From Streptomyces sp. NRRL S-87 (GTDB taxonomy: Bacteria > Actinomycetota > Actinomycetes > Streptomycetales > Streptomycetaceae): a stretch of DNA of 64,000 nucleotides. The stretch lies in assembly GCF_000719335.1 (NCBI RefSeq), contig NZ_JOGB01000009.1, forward strand, positions 1 to 64,000. The letters run 5' to 3'. Positions 17,556 to 26,016 of this stretch are shown piece by piece; the stretch's first letter is position 1, and each line of letters starts with the position of its first letter. Position numbers and translations under genes: made by a program. The notes below the pieces were generated by a model, which searched no databases, was not told the origin of the DNA, and saw only the letters and a program-made list of their open reading frames with translations.

Positions 17556-17608
17556 TTCCGATGCAGGCGCATCGGAACAGTAGACTGAGATCCGATGCGA
17601 GCGCATCG
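17556..17608. promoter_or_regulatory. two TetR operators between amidase and TetR genes
   Basis: TTCCGATGC-AGGC-GCATCGGAA (17556-17577) and CGATGC-GAGC-GCATCG (17593-17608) are perfect dyads sharing CGATGCnnGCGCATCG. Centres are 34 bp apart. The first lies about 35 bp from the amidase ATG. Confidence 0.8.
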
Positions 17609-17767
17609 AATAAACGAGTGACGCCGTCCGAGCCAGTGACGGGCGCCCGAACGAGTGACGTCCACCGAACGGGCGCGGCGACCGAACGGGCGACGGCGAC
17701 CCACCCGGTGACGGCGGGGCGCGAGGAGCGGACGCCGTGCCGCGTGCGCGGGGAGGGGACGGACCGG

Positions 17768-18355
17768 GTGCCGAAGCAGGTGGACCACGAGGCGCGCCGA
17801 CGGGCGATCGCCGAGGCCGTGTGCCGGCTGGCCGACGAGAGCGGACTGGAAGGAGTCACCCTGCGCGACGTCGCGGCGCGCGCACAGGTGTCGATGGGCG
17901 CGGTCCAGCGGTGCTTCCGCACCAAGGAGGAGATGCTCGTCTTCGCCCTCGGGTACGTGGGCGAACGCGTCGCCGACCGGGTGCGCGCCCGGCTGCTGCG
18001 CAGTCCCGCCCAGTCGGCCGGCACGGCGCTCGGGCACGCGGCGACCGAGGTCTCGCTGCTCCGGCAGGAGCACCGGGCGGAGGCCCGGGTGTGGCTCGCC
18101 TTCCTCGCGCAGGCGGCGGTCAGCGAACCACTGGCCGTGCTCCTGCGGGCCAACTACGCGGCGCTGGAAGACGTGTTCACGGGACTGGTGGCGGAAGCGA
18201 CCGCGCCGACGGCCGATGCGGACGCCCGTCGCGCGGCCCGCACCCTGCTCGCCCTCGCGGACGGCCTCACCGGCCACGTCCTGGTCGGCCACCTGACCCC
18301 GGAGGCGGCCCACGAACTCCTGGACTCCCACCTCGCCGCCCTGCTGCGCACCTGA
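17768..18355 (+). CDS. TetR-family repressor (amidase locus)
   Basis: The 195-aa product starts at the GTG at 17768 (MPKQVDHEARRR) behind GAGGGGA. HTH residues 10-55: IAEAVCRLADESGLEGVTLR, VAARAQVSMGAVQRCFRTKEEM. The C-terminal helical domain resembles the BetI-like/TetR_C_6 type. The leader between the operators and the start is about 160 nt, unusually long for a TetR gene; a longer N-terminus is possible in frame but has no domain character. Divergence from the amidase gene suggests it represses that gene. Confidence 0.9.
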   Translation: MPKQVDHEARRRAIAEAVCRLADESGLEGVTLRDVAARAQVSMGAVQRCFRTKEEMLVFALGYVGERVADRVRARLLRSPAQSAGTALGHAATEVSLLRQEHRAEARVWLAFLAQAAVSEPLAVLLRANYAALEDVFTGLVAEATAPTADADARRAARTLLALADGLTGHVLVGHLTPEAAHELLDSHLAALLRT

Positions 18356-18550
18356 CCGCGGCCGGGACCCGACCCCGGCCGGCCCCGGCCGCCCCGGCCG
18401 CCAGAAGCGACGAGAAGCGCAAGAAGCGCCCCGGAGCAGCCGCCAGCCCGCAGCCCCGGGGTGACGACGTCGGCCCGGCTGGTCGCGGGTGCCGGGCCGC
18501 AGATGAAGGGGCCCTTCAGCGGGCGCAGCGCCCGGTCGGTGGCGACGCGG

Positions 18551-18661
18551 CAGGGCCACCAGGTCCAGCGCGGTCACCATCAGGCCGGCCGTGCCGTCCG
18601 TGACGCCGAGTCCGGCCGCGACGGGCGACAGCAGGCCGACCGGGAGGAGCTCGGAGGGCGT
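18551..18661 (-). pseudogene. remnant of an MFS transporter
   Basis: About 37 codons on the minus strand read TPSELLPVGLLSPVAAGLGV followed by TDGTAGLMVTALDLVAL. This is the first transmembrane helix and loop of DHA1-type drug/sugar efflux transporters. Sequence on both sides does not continue the family in any frame, so nearly the whole gene has been deleted. The rest of 18356-18731 holds no gene, apart from a 15-bp perfect dyad TGAAGGGGCCCTTCA near 18503-18518. Confidence 0.7.
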
Positions 18662-18731
18662 AGTCCCCCGTCGACCGCGCCCCGGACGTCCGACGCCCGG
18701 CCCTTCGAGAGGCCGTGTTACTGTCGCGCCC

Positions 18732-19133
18732 ATGTCGCCCAAGGCCGAAATAGACGCGCTGACCGCCGAGTTCTTCGGTGCCTTCGACAACCGCGGCGGC
18801 GGGGCCGCCGACGTGGCGCGGATCCGCGGGCTGATGGTCCCGGGCGGCGTGATCGTCGTGACCGGTCCGTCGTACCGGGTGTACGGCGTGGAGGAGTTCA
18901 TCGAGCCGCGCGAGCGGCTGCTGGGCGAGGGCCGGCTGGTCGAGTTCTCGGAGTGGGAGACCTCCGAGCGGACCGAGATCGCTGGCGACATCGCCTCCCG
19001 CTTCGGCGAGTACCGCAAGTCCGGGCTGCTGGACGGCGAACCGTACGAGGGCTCGGGCTCGAAGGCCTTCCAGTTCGTCCGCACCCCGGCCGGCTGGCGC
19101 ATCGCCGCCTTCTCCTGGTACGACCACGCCTGA
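18732..19133 (+). CDS. SnoaL/DUF4440-like NTF2-fold protein
   Basis: The 133-aa NTF2-fold protein has ALTAEFFGAFDNRGGGAADV at the N-terminus, IVVTGPSYRVYGVEEFIEPR in the middle, and FVRTPAGWRIAAFSWYDHA at the end, the usual last strand of DUF4440-like proteins. No catalytic assignment is possible. The ATG at 18732 (MSPKAEIDA) is the first residue of the domain. The gene stands alone, between an MFS remnant and the polymerase X gene. Confidence 0.8.
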   Translation: MSPKAEIDALTAEFFGAFDNRGGGAADVARIRGLMVPGGVIVVTGPSYRVYGVEEFIEPRERLLGEGRLVEFSEWETSERTEIAGDIASRFGEYRKSGLLDGEPYEGSGSKAFQFVRTPAGWRIAAFSWYDHA

Positions 19134-19622
19134 CGCCCCGCGCACGCCACCCGACCACCGGGGACGTCGACACCCCGCTCCCAGCCAGGAGGAGGTGTCC
19201 GGCGGACGGCACCGACGGGCGGAGCGGCCCGGGGAACGGCGGCGGGTCGGGGGGCGGCCCTCGCGCCGGCGAGGTGGTCCTGCGGCAGGGCGTGGCGGAA
19301 CTGGTGGACCGGTCCGGTGCGGTTCCCGAGTCCGGGCCGTCCCCGGACCGTCCCCGGACCCGGGAACCGGGCCCTGGATCCCGGCTCCCGAGTCCCCGTA
19401 CGGGCCAACGAGGGGCACCGCCCCGGGGCACGCCCGGACCCCGGCCGGCGGCGGCACCGGGGGGCGCACCTGCCAGCCGCCCCGCGCCCCGGCCCGCGCC
19501 CCCGCCCCCGCCCGCGCCCCGACTGCGCCGCCTCCACCTCCACGACCGCCACGACACCACCGCCGCCCCCACACCCACGCCCACGAAACGCACCCCGCTC
19601 CCCGCGGGCGCACCCTGGAGGT
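19134..19622. other. intergenic region without recognisable gene
   Basis: This 489-bp, extremely C-rich region has runs such as CCCGCGCCCCCGCCC. Reading frames across it are low-complexity Pro/Arg with no domain. It precedes polymerase X and presumably carries its promoter. Confidence 0.4.
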
Positions 19623-21344
19623 ATGGCCCGGGCCAACGACGACGTGGCGGCCGTGCTCCAGGAGTACGCCGACCTCGTCGCGATCAGCGGCGGCGACGCC
19701 TTCCGGGTGCGCTCGTACGAGAAGGCCGCGCGCGCCATCGGCGGGTACCCGGCGGACGTCGCCCGGCTCGACGCCAAGGGCCTGCAGGAGATCCCGAACG
19801 TCGGCAGGTCGATCGCGGAGAAGGTCCTCGCCTACCTCGGTACCGGCCGCCTACCGGCCCTCGACGAGGCCCGTGCGGCGATCCCGGCCGGCGTGCGCGA
19901 GCTGACCAGGATCCCGGGGCTGGGGCCGCGCAAGGCGCTGGTCCTCCACGACGAGCTCGGCATCTCCTCCGTGCAGCAGCTGCGGGACGCGATCGACGCC
20001 GAGAAACTGCGCGACCTCAAGGGCTTCGGGGAGCGGACGGAGGAGAACATCCTGCACGGCATCGCCCTCCTGGAGCAGTCCGGCGACCGCATCCTGCTCA
20101 GCACCGCCACGGACGTGGCCGAGCGGATCCTGGCGGAGCTCTCGCAGCTGCCCGGCTGCCGGGACGCGGCGTACGCCGGCTCGTTGCGCCGCATGCGGGA
20201 CACCATCGGTGACGTGGACGTCCTGGTGGCCGCGGAGCGCCCGGCACGCTTCATGACGGCGCTGACCCGGCTGCCCGAGACCGCCGAGGTCATCGCGCAC
20301 GGCGACAAGAAGACGTCCGTACGGACGGAGTCGGGCCTCCAGGTCGACCTGCGGGTGCTGCCGCCGGGCTCGTTCGGCGCGGGCCTGCAGTACTTCACCG
20401 GTTCCAAGGCGCACAACATCCGCACCCGGGAGCTGGCGGTCCGGAACGGCCTCAAGCTCTCCGAGTACGGGGTCTTCGACGCGGAGAGCGGCGACGTCCT
20501 CGCGTCGGAGACCGAGGAGGAGGTCTACGCCCGGCTCGGCCTGCCCTGGATCCCGCCGACGCTGCGCGAGGACCGGGGCGAGGTCGCGGCCGGGCTGCGC
20601 GGCGAGCTGCCGGAGCTCGTCACCGAGGAGGACGTCCGGGGCGACCTGCACACCCACACCGACCTGACCGACGGGCTCGCCCCGCTCGAGGACATGGTCG
20701 CGGCCGCGGCCGACCGCGGGTACGCGTACTACGCGGTCACCGACCACGCTCCGAACCTCGCCATGCAGCGCATGACCGCCGAGAAGATGCTGGTCCAGCG
20801 CGAGCAGGTGCGGGCGCTGGACCGGAAGCACCACGGGATGCGGCTGCTGCACGGCACGGAGCTGAACATCGGCCCGGACGGCTCACTGGACTGGCCGGAC
20901 GAGTTCCTGGCCGGCTTCGACCTGTGCGTGGCGTCGGTGCACTCCCATTTCACCCAGAGCCGGGCGGATCTGACCCGCCGTCTGGTCCGGGCCTGCGAGA
21001 ACCCGTACGTCAACGTGATCGGCCACCCCACGACGCGGCGCCTCGGCAGCCGGCCGCCGATCGACGCCGACCTCGACGCGGTGTTCGAGGCCGCCGCGCG
21101 GACCGGGACGGCGCTCGAGGTCAACGCGCACCCGGAGCGGCTGGACCTGTGCGACGAGGACATCCTGCGGGCCCGCGAGCACGGGGTGAAGTTCGCGATC
21201 GACTCCGACGCGCACGCCACCACGCACCTCGCCTACCTGCGCTACGGCGTGGGCACAGCCCAGCGGGGCTGGCTGACGCCCGACGACGTCGTCAACACCT
21301 GGCCGCTGACGAAGCTGCGCCGCTTCCTGCGCAAAGGACGCTGA
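19623..21344 (+). CDS. polX: DNA polymerase X family (PolX) with PHP 3'-5' exonuclease domain
   Basis: The 573-aa repair polymerase fills short gaps and trims 3' ends in the cytosol. In order: an N-terminal 8-kDa/HhH part (residues 1-100; VAISGGDAFRVRSYEKAARA, IPNVGRSIAEKV), a palm with GSLRRMRDTIGDVDVLV carrying the metal-binding Asp pair (about 180-200) and GLQVDLRVLP for the third Asp, and a PHP domain (about 340-573) with DLHTHTDLTDG, HSHFTQSR, NVIGHPTTRRLG and DSDAHATTHL. All metal ligands appear present and the length is normal. GGAGG stands only 1 nt before the ATG, unusually close. Confidence 0.93.
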   Translation: MARANDDVAAVLQEYADLVAISGGDAFRVRSYEKAARAIGGYPADVARLDAKGLQEIPNVGRSIAEKVLAYLGTGRLPALDEARAAIPAGVRELTRIPGLGPRKALVLHDELGISSVQQLRDAIDAEKLRDLKGFGERTEENILHGIALLEQSGDRILLSTATDVAERILAELSQLPGCRDAAYAGSLRRMRDTIGDVDVLVAAERPARFMTALTRLPETAEVIAHGDKKTSVRTESGLQVDLRVLPPGSFGAGLQYFTGSKAHNIRTRELAVRNGLKLSEYGVFDAESGDVLASETEEEVYARLGLPWIPPTLREDRGEVAAGLRGELPELVTEEDVRGDLHTHTDLTDGLAPLEDMVAAAADRGYAYYAVTDHAPNLAMQRMTAEKMLVQREQVRALDRKHHGMRLLHGTELNIGPDGSLDWPDEFLAGFDLCVASVHSHFTQSRADLTRRLVRACENPYVNVIGHPTTRRLGSRPPIDADLDAVFEAAARTGTALEVNAHPERLDLCDEDILRAREHGVKFAIDSDAHATTHLAYLRYGVGTAQRGWLTPDDVVNTWPLTKLRRFLRKGR

Positions 21345-21378
21345 GGCCGGCCAGCGCCTTGGCGTCCCGGCCCGACCC

Positions 21379-21582
21379 TCAGCCCGCGTCGACCCGGATC
21401 GCCTGGACGGGGCAGGCTCGTACCGCTTCCTTGACCATCGGGTCCCCGGCGGCGCTCTGCCAGTCGGGGGCCAGCTCCCCGAAGCCGTCGTCGTCCGAGC
21501 CGAAGACCCGGGGCGCGGTCAGCGCGCACATGCCGCTGCCGATGCACAGGGTGTGGTCGATGCTGATCTTTGTCTCGGACAC
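21379..21582 (-). CDS. 3Fe-4S-type ferredoxin
   Basis: The 67-aa electron carrier has cysteines in CIGSGMC (Cys13, Cys19) and a distal RACPVQAI (Cys57). The second Cys of the usual CxxCxxC is replaced by Gly/Ser, the pattern of single-cluster [3Fe-4S] ferredoxins that serve cytochromes P450 in Streptomyces. No P450 is present in the window, so its partner must be elsewhere. The start is the GTG at 21582 (MSETKISID), which gives the normal family N-terminus; GGAAGGGA lies upstream. It diverges from the broken aldo/keto reductase gene. Confidence 0.9.
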   Translation of the reverse strand: MSETKISIDHTLCIGSGMCALTAPRVFGSDDDGFGELAPDWQSAAGDPMVKEAVRACPVQAIRVDAG

Positions 21583-21743
21583 GTCGGGTCCGTCCCTTCC
21601 GAAGTCCCGCACGGGGGTGTGAGCGCAGGCCATGCTCCCCGGTGAAGGTCCGCCGGGGACGCCACCCGCCCGGGGGTCCACCCCAACGAGTGGCGGAGCC
21701 GACGGACCGGGGGCACGTGCACGGTCGATGAGATGATCACCGG

Positions 21744-22456
21744 ATGACTTCTGACGACCTCTCCGCGGCGGCCGCGGGCAGTTGGACCCTCGGCGACCTG
21801 ACGGTCAACCGGATCGGCTTCGGCGCCATGCGCCTGCCCCAGTTCGGCAGGGCCCTCGAGACGGGCGCGGTCCCCCGCGACCGGGACCGGGCGGTCGGCG
21901 TGCTGCGCCGGGCCGTCGAGCTCGGGGTGAACCACATCGACACGGCGGCCTTCTACTTCTCGGCCCTGCGCTCGGCCAACGAGCTGATCAACCGGGCCCT
22001 GTCGCCGTACCGGGACGACATCGTGATCGCGACCAAGGTGGGTCCGGGGCGGGACCCCTCCGGCGAGTGGCTCGACCACGCCGGGCCCGGACAGCTGCGC
22101 GGCCAGGTCGAGGAGAACCTGCGCCAGCTCGGCCGCGACCACCTCGACCTGGTGAACCTGCGCGTGCTCGGCACCGCGCCGGTGGCCGAGCGGTTCGGCG
22201 TGCTGGCGGAGTTGCGGGAGGCGGGGCTGATCCGGCACCTGGGCCTGTCCAACGTCACCCCCGAACACCTCGCCGAGGGAGCCCGGCACAGGTCCGGCTG
22301 GCCTGGACCCTGCACCGGGGGCCGCACGTGCTGGCCATCCCCGGCACCGGGAACCCCGCCCACCTCGAGGCCAACGTGGCTGCGGGCGCGCTGCGGTTGT
22401 CGGAGGAGGAGCTGGCGCTGCTGGAGGGGGTTCACCGGGCGGGCGGGATCGAGTGA
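21744..22456 (+). pseudogene. aldo/keto reductase, internal deletion plus frameshift
   Basis: The first 179 codons encode a normal AKR barrel start: LTVNRIGFGAMRLPQFG, VELGVNHIDTAAFYFS (the catalytic Tyr region), DIVIATKVGPGRD, HLGLSNVTPEHLAE. At about 22281-22290 the frame changes, and the last 57 codons in another frame give SPAQVRLAWTLHRGPHVLAI, PGTGNPAHLEANVAAGALRL to a stop at 22456. About 55-65 residues between these parts, normally carrying strands beta-6/beta-7, are missing. The original frame runs on to 22490 with nonsense. The product would be inactive. Confidence 0.85.
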
Positions 22457-22506
22457 GGGGGTGAGGGGGCAGCGCAGGCACTCCACGTGAGTGAGGGCTT
22501 CCACCT

Positions 22507-22584
22507 GTGGTGTGTGGGTCCCCTCGGCGCTTGAGCCGTCACGGCCCGCAGGCCTCCCCCAGCTACCGCTGGGGGAGGCCTGCG
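22507..22584 (-). repeat. dispersed hairpin repeat, copy 2
   Basis: A 28-bp block (22507-22534) is the exact reverse complement of 79-106. Next to it is a 17-bp perfect stem (CGCAGGCCTCCCCCAGC at 22547-22563, loop TACC, complement to 22584). It sits between convergent genes and would also act as a bidirectional terminator. The rest of 22457-22704 is GC-rich and empty. Confidence 0.8.
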
Positions 22585-22704
22585 GCAGGCACTGCCCGGA
22601 GGGCCGGGCCGGAAAGCCAGGCCCGAAGGCCAGGGCCCGGGGCCTGGGGATGGCCCCGGGCCCCGGGCCCGGCCGCCACGGGCCGGGGCCGCGGCCGGCC
22701 CGGG

Positions 22705-24798
22705 CTACCCGCCGAGCACCTGTGCCGCCACCGGGGCCGGGACGGGCCGGCGGCCGGCCGGGCGGGCCGTGAACGTGGCCCGGCCCCGGGTGCGGCCGCG
22801 CAGGGCGGACGCGTACCCGAACAGCTCGGCCAGCGGTACGGTCGCCGTGACCTGTGCCGTGCCCCCGGCGCCGAGGCCGCCCTCGGCTCCGGCGGTGGAG
22901 CCGGTGACCCGGCCGCGCCTCGCCCCGAGGTCGCCGAGCACCCCGCCGACGCAGTCGTCCGGAGCGGTGACCGTGACCTCGGCCACCGGCTCCAGGAGCC
23001 GCAGCTCGCAGGCCCGCAGCGCCTCGCGGAGCGCGAAGCGGCCGGCGGCCCGGAAGGCGAGCTCCGAGGAGTCCTTCGAGTGCGTGGCGCCATCGGTGAG
23101 CACCACCCGCAGGCCGGTCACGGGATGACCGCCCAAGGGCCCTTCGGCCAAGGCGTCGCGGCAGCCGGCCTCGACCGCCCGTGCGTACTCCTGCGGCACC
23201 CTGCCGCCCACGACGGTGGACGCGAACGCGAAACCTCCCTCCAGCGGTTCGACGTCGATCACGACGTGCGCGAACTGGCCCGCGCCGCCGTCCTGTTTGA
23301 CGTGTCGATGGACGTGCCCGCGCACCCCGGTCGCCACGGCCTCCCGGTAGGAGACCTGCGGGCGGCCCACGGACACCTCCACCCCGTGCTCGCGGCGGAC
23401 CTTCTCCACCGCGACCTCCAGGTGGAGTTCGCCCATGCCCGAGAGCACCGTCTGCCCCGTCTCGGGGTCGGTGCGGACGGCCAGCGACGGGTCCTCCTCC
23501 GCCAGCCTGGCGAGCGCCCCCGCCAGCCTGCCGGTGTCGGTGCTGCGCCGGGCCTCCACCGCGACCGAGACCATCGGCTCGGCCGTGTGCGGAGCCTCCA
23601 GGACGACCGGTGCGCCGGGGGCGCACAGCGTGCTGCCCGGCCGGGCGGCCTTGGGGCCGACCACGGCGACGATGTCGCCGGCCACCGCCCGCTCCGCCTC
23701 GGAGTGCCGGTCGGCCTGGACCCGCAGGATGCGGGCGATCCGCTCGGTGCGCCCGGTGCCGGGGTCCAGCACCTGGTCGCCCTTGTGGACGGTGCCCGCG
23801 TACACCCGCAGGAAGGTCAGCCGGCCGGTGCTCGTCGTGGTCACCTTGAACGCGAGCGCGGTGAACGGCGCCGCCGGATCGGCGGGCCGCTCCGCGCCCC
23901 CGGACGCGGCCGGGTCGCCGACCGCCGTGCCGCGCACCGGCGGGACGTCCGCGGGCGAGGGCAGGTAGGCGAGCACGGCGTCGAGCAGCGGCTCGATGCC
24001 GCGGTTCCGGTACGCCGAACCGCACAGCACCACCACGGCCTCCCGCGCGAGGGTCAGCTCACGCAGCGCCCGGACCAGCGTCGCCTCGGTCAGCGCCGAG
24101 GTGGCGCAGTACTCCTCCAGTGCGCCCGGGTGCAGGCCCGCCACGGTCTCCTCCAGTTCCGCGCGGCGCCGGTGGGCCTCCGCGCGCAGTTCGTCGGGGA
24201 CCGGTCCGGTGTCGTACGCGCCGCCCGCCGCGTCCCAGCGCAGGGCGCGCAGCCGCAGGAGGTCGACGACGCCGGTGAAGGCGTCCTCGCTGCCGATGGG
24301 CAGCTGGACGACCAGCGGTACGGCGCCCAGCCGGTCCCGGATGGAGGCGACGGCCGCGTCGAGGTCGGCGCCGGCCCGGTCCAGCTTGTTGACGAACGCC
24401 AGGCGCGGCACCCCGTACCGGTCCGCCTGCCGCCACACCGACTCGCTCTGCGGCTCGACCCCGGCGACACCGTCGAAGACGGCGACGGCTCCGTCCAACA
24501 CCCGCAGGGACCGCTCGACCTCGTCGGAGAAGTCGACGTGGCCGGGGGTGTCGATGAGGTTCACCCGGTGCCCGGCCCAGTCGCAGCTGACGGCCGCGGC
24601 GAAGATGGTGATGCCGCGGTCCCGCTCCTGCGCGTCGAAGTCGGTGACGGTGGTGCCCTCGTGGACCTCGCCGCGCTTGTGGACGGTGCCGGTGGCGAAG
24701 AGGATCCGCTCGGTGAGGGTGGTCTTGCCCGCGTCGACGTGGGCGAGGATGCCGAGGTTGCGGACGGTGTGGAGGTCGGTGGTGCCGATGGCGCGCAT
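22705..24798 (-). CDS. fusA: EF-G-like translational GTPase (paralogue)
   Basis: The 697-aa GTPase has all five G motifs: [26 protein letters not shown] and GSA. Domains III-V follow ([43 protein letters not shown]). Length equals housekeeping EF-G, which promotes translocation and ribosome recycling. Here switch I reads [15 protein letters not shown] instead of the usual MEQEQERGITI, the gene is not next to rpsL/rpsG/tuf, and it is isolated. It is therefore probably a second EF-G, perhaps for stress or antibiotic tolerance, rather than the main factor. The ATG at 24798 has GAAAGG upstream. Confidence 0.88.
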   Translation of the reverse strand: MRAIGTTDLHTVRNLGILAHVDAGKTTLTERILFATGTVHKRGEVHEGTTVTDFDAQERDRGITIFAAAVSCDWAGHRVNLIDTPGHVDFSDEVERSLRVLDGAVAVFDGVAGVEPQSESVWRQADRYGVPRLAFVNKLDRAGADLDAAVASIRDRLGAVPLVVQLPIGSEDAFTGVVDLLRLRALRWDAAGGAYDTGPVPDELRAEAHRRRAELEETVAGLHPGALEEYCATSALTEATLVRALRELTLAREAVVVLCGSAYRNRGIEPLLDAVLAYLPSPADVPPVRGTAVGDPAASGGAERPADPAAPFTALAFKVTTTSTGRLTFLRVYAGTVHKGDQVLDPGTGRTERIARILRVQADRHSEAERAVAGDIVAVVGPKAARPGSTLCAPGAPVVLEAPHTAEPMVSVAVEARRSTDTGRLAGALARLAEEDPSLAVRTDPETGQTVLSGMGELHLEVAVEKVRREHGVEVSVGRPQVSYREAVATGVRGHVHRHVKQDGGAGQFAHVVIDVEPLEGGFAFASTVVGGRVPQEYARAVEAGCRDALAEGPLGGHPVTGLRVVLTDGATHSKDSSELAFRAAGRFALREALRACELRLLEPVAEVTVTAPDDCVGGVLGDLGARRGRVTGSTAGAEGGLGAGGTAQVTATVPLAELFGYASALRGRTRGRATFTARPAGRRPVPAPVAAQVLGG

Positions 24799-25244
24799 GG
24801 CCCATGGCCTTTCGTACGAAGAATGATCAGGGCAGCGCGATTCCCGGACGGGCTACGGCCCGGAGAACACCCGGCACGCGCACCCGGCAGGGACACGGGT
24901 ACGGCGGGTGGGGCGGTCCCGCAACAGGCAGGACGCGCAGGGACGCGTACACGCGTCACGGGGACACGGTGACGGCCGCGCAGCCGTCACCGCGCGGCGG
25001 AGGACACCGGGATCACGTCGTACCGGGGCCGGGGAGCGAACGCGGCGGTGCGGCAACGGCACATGGCCCGGCTCCCCTCTCTTCACACGGCGTCAGACTG
25101 GTCCACGGGTACGCGACTTCGCCCTGCGGGCGGCGCGCACAGCGAATGTAGTGAGGCGGCGGGGACGCGTGCACGTGCTTTTTTCACGACCGGACGCCCT
25201 TCGGGGGACCCCGGACGTGCACCGGGCCGTGCGACGATCACCGC
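24799..25244. other. divergent promoter region, no gene
   Basis: These 446 bp lie between the EF-G paralogue and the HXXEE gene. The palindrome TTCGTACGAA (24811-24820) stands 13 bp before the EF-G start and may be regulatory. A rare T6 run at 25179-25184 follows GCACGTGC. I see no coding sequence. Confidence 0.4.
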
Positions 25245-25916
25245 ATGAAGATCCCAAAGCGCGTGGTCCTGACCCCGAACTCGGCACGCACCACCGGGAC
25301 CGCACGAACCCCCCGACCCCCGCGGCCCGCACGAACCGCACGAACCGTACGAACCCCGCGACCTTCCCGAACCCCGGAAACGCCACCCCCTCCCCCCGCC
25401 CGCGACCCCGTACCCCAGGCCGTCTACTGGGGGCTGTTCGCGGCCTGGGCGGCCAACGACATCGAGGAACTGCTCACGATGGCCCCGTGGTCGCGCACCG
25501 CCGGACCACGGCTGCGCGCCCGGTTCCCGCGCGTGCCGGAGCGGGTCTGGGCACGCATGGAGCTCACCCAGCCACAGGTCAACGCCGCCGTGGGCCTCAT
25601 GGCCGGGCTGATCGCGGCCGCCGCGGCGGACGGTGCCCGCACGGGCGGCCGCAGCCCGTTCTTCCGTACCGTGCTCACGGGCTTCGGGCTGCACGGCGCC
25701 GTCCACATGGCCCAGTCCGCCGCCTACCGCGGCTACACCCCCGGCGTGGCGACCTCCCCGACGGTGGTGGTCCCGTACAGCATCTGGGCACTGAACCGGC
25801 TGCGCCGGGCCGGGCTGCCGCCGGCCTCGCCGGTCCTGAGCGCGGCCCTGCTCCCCCTCGCCGCAGGGGCGGCCCAAGCACTGGGCGGCCGACTGGCACG
25901 GCGCAGACGGGGCTGA
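25245..25916 (+). CDS. HXXEE-domain membrane protein
   Basis: The 223-aa protein has residues 1-55 as a basic Arg/Thr/Pro tail (RTARTPRPPRPARTA) and residues 58-215 as an HXXEE-domain membrane protein. The domain opens with VYWGLFAAWAANDIEELLTM, where the named His is replaced by Asn (NDIEE). It continues with several hydrophobic helices and the conserved HGAVHMAQSAAYRGYTPGV block. Family function is unknown. The ATG at 25245 has no strong ribosome-binding site; no better start exists near the domain. Confidence 0.8.
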   Translation: MKIPKRVVLTPNSARTTGTARTPRPPRPARTARTVRTPRPSRTPETPPPPPARDPVPQAVYWGLFAAWAANDIEELLTMAPWSRTAGPRLRARFPRVPERVWARMELTQPQVNAAVGLMAGLIAAAAADGARTGGRSPFFRTVLTGFGLHGAVHMAQSAAYRGYTPGVATSPTVVVPYSIWALNRLRRAGLPPASPVLSAALLPLAAGAAQALGGRLARRRRG

Positions 25917-26016
25917 GCCACACCCGCCACGCTGCCGCACGACTCTGGCGCCTCACCCAACTCGCCAGTAATTTACGGCCGTCGGACTGGTGGGCGAGCG
26001 AGAGGCGGGCGGATTC

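Noticed and set aside
25166..25190. GCACGTGC followed by six T as an intrinsic terminator
   Set aside because: The stem is too short and no gene ends nearby on the plus strand.
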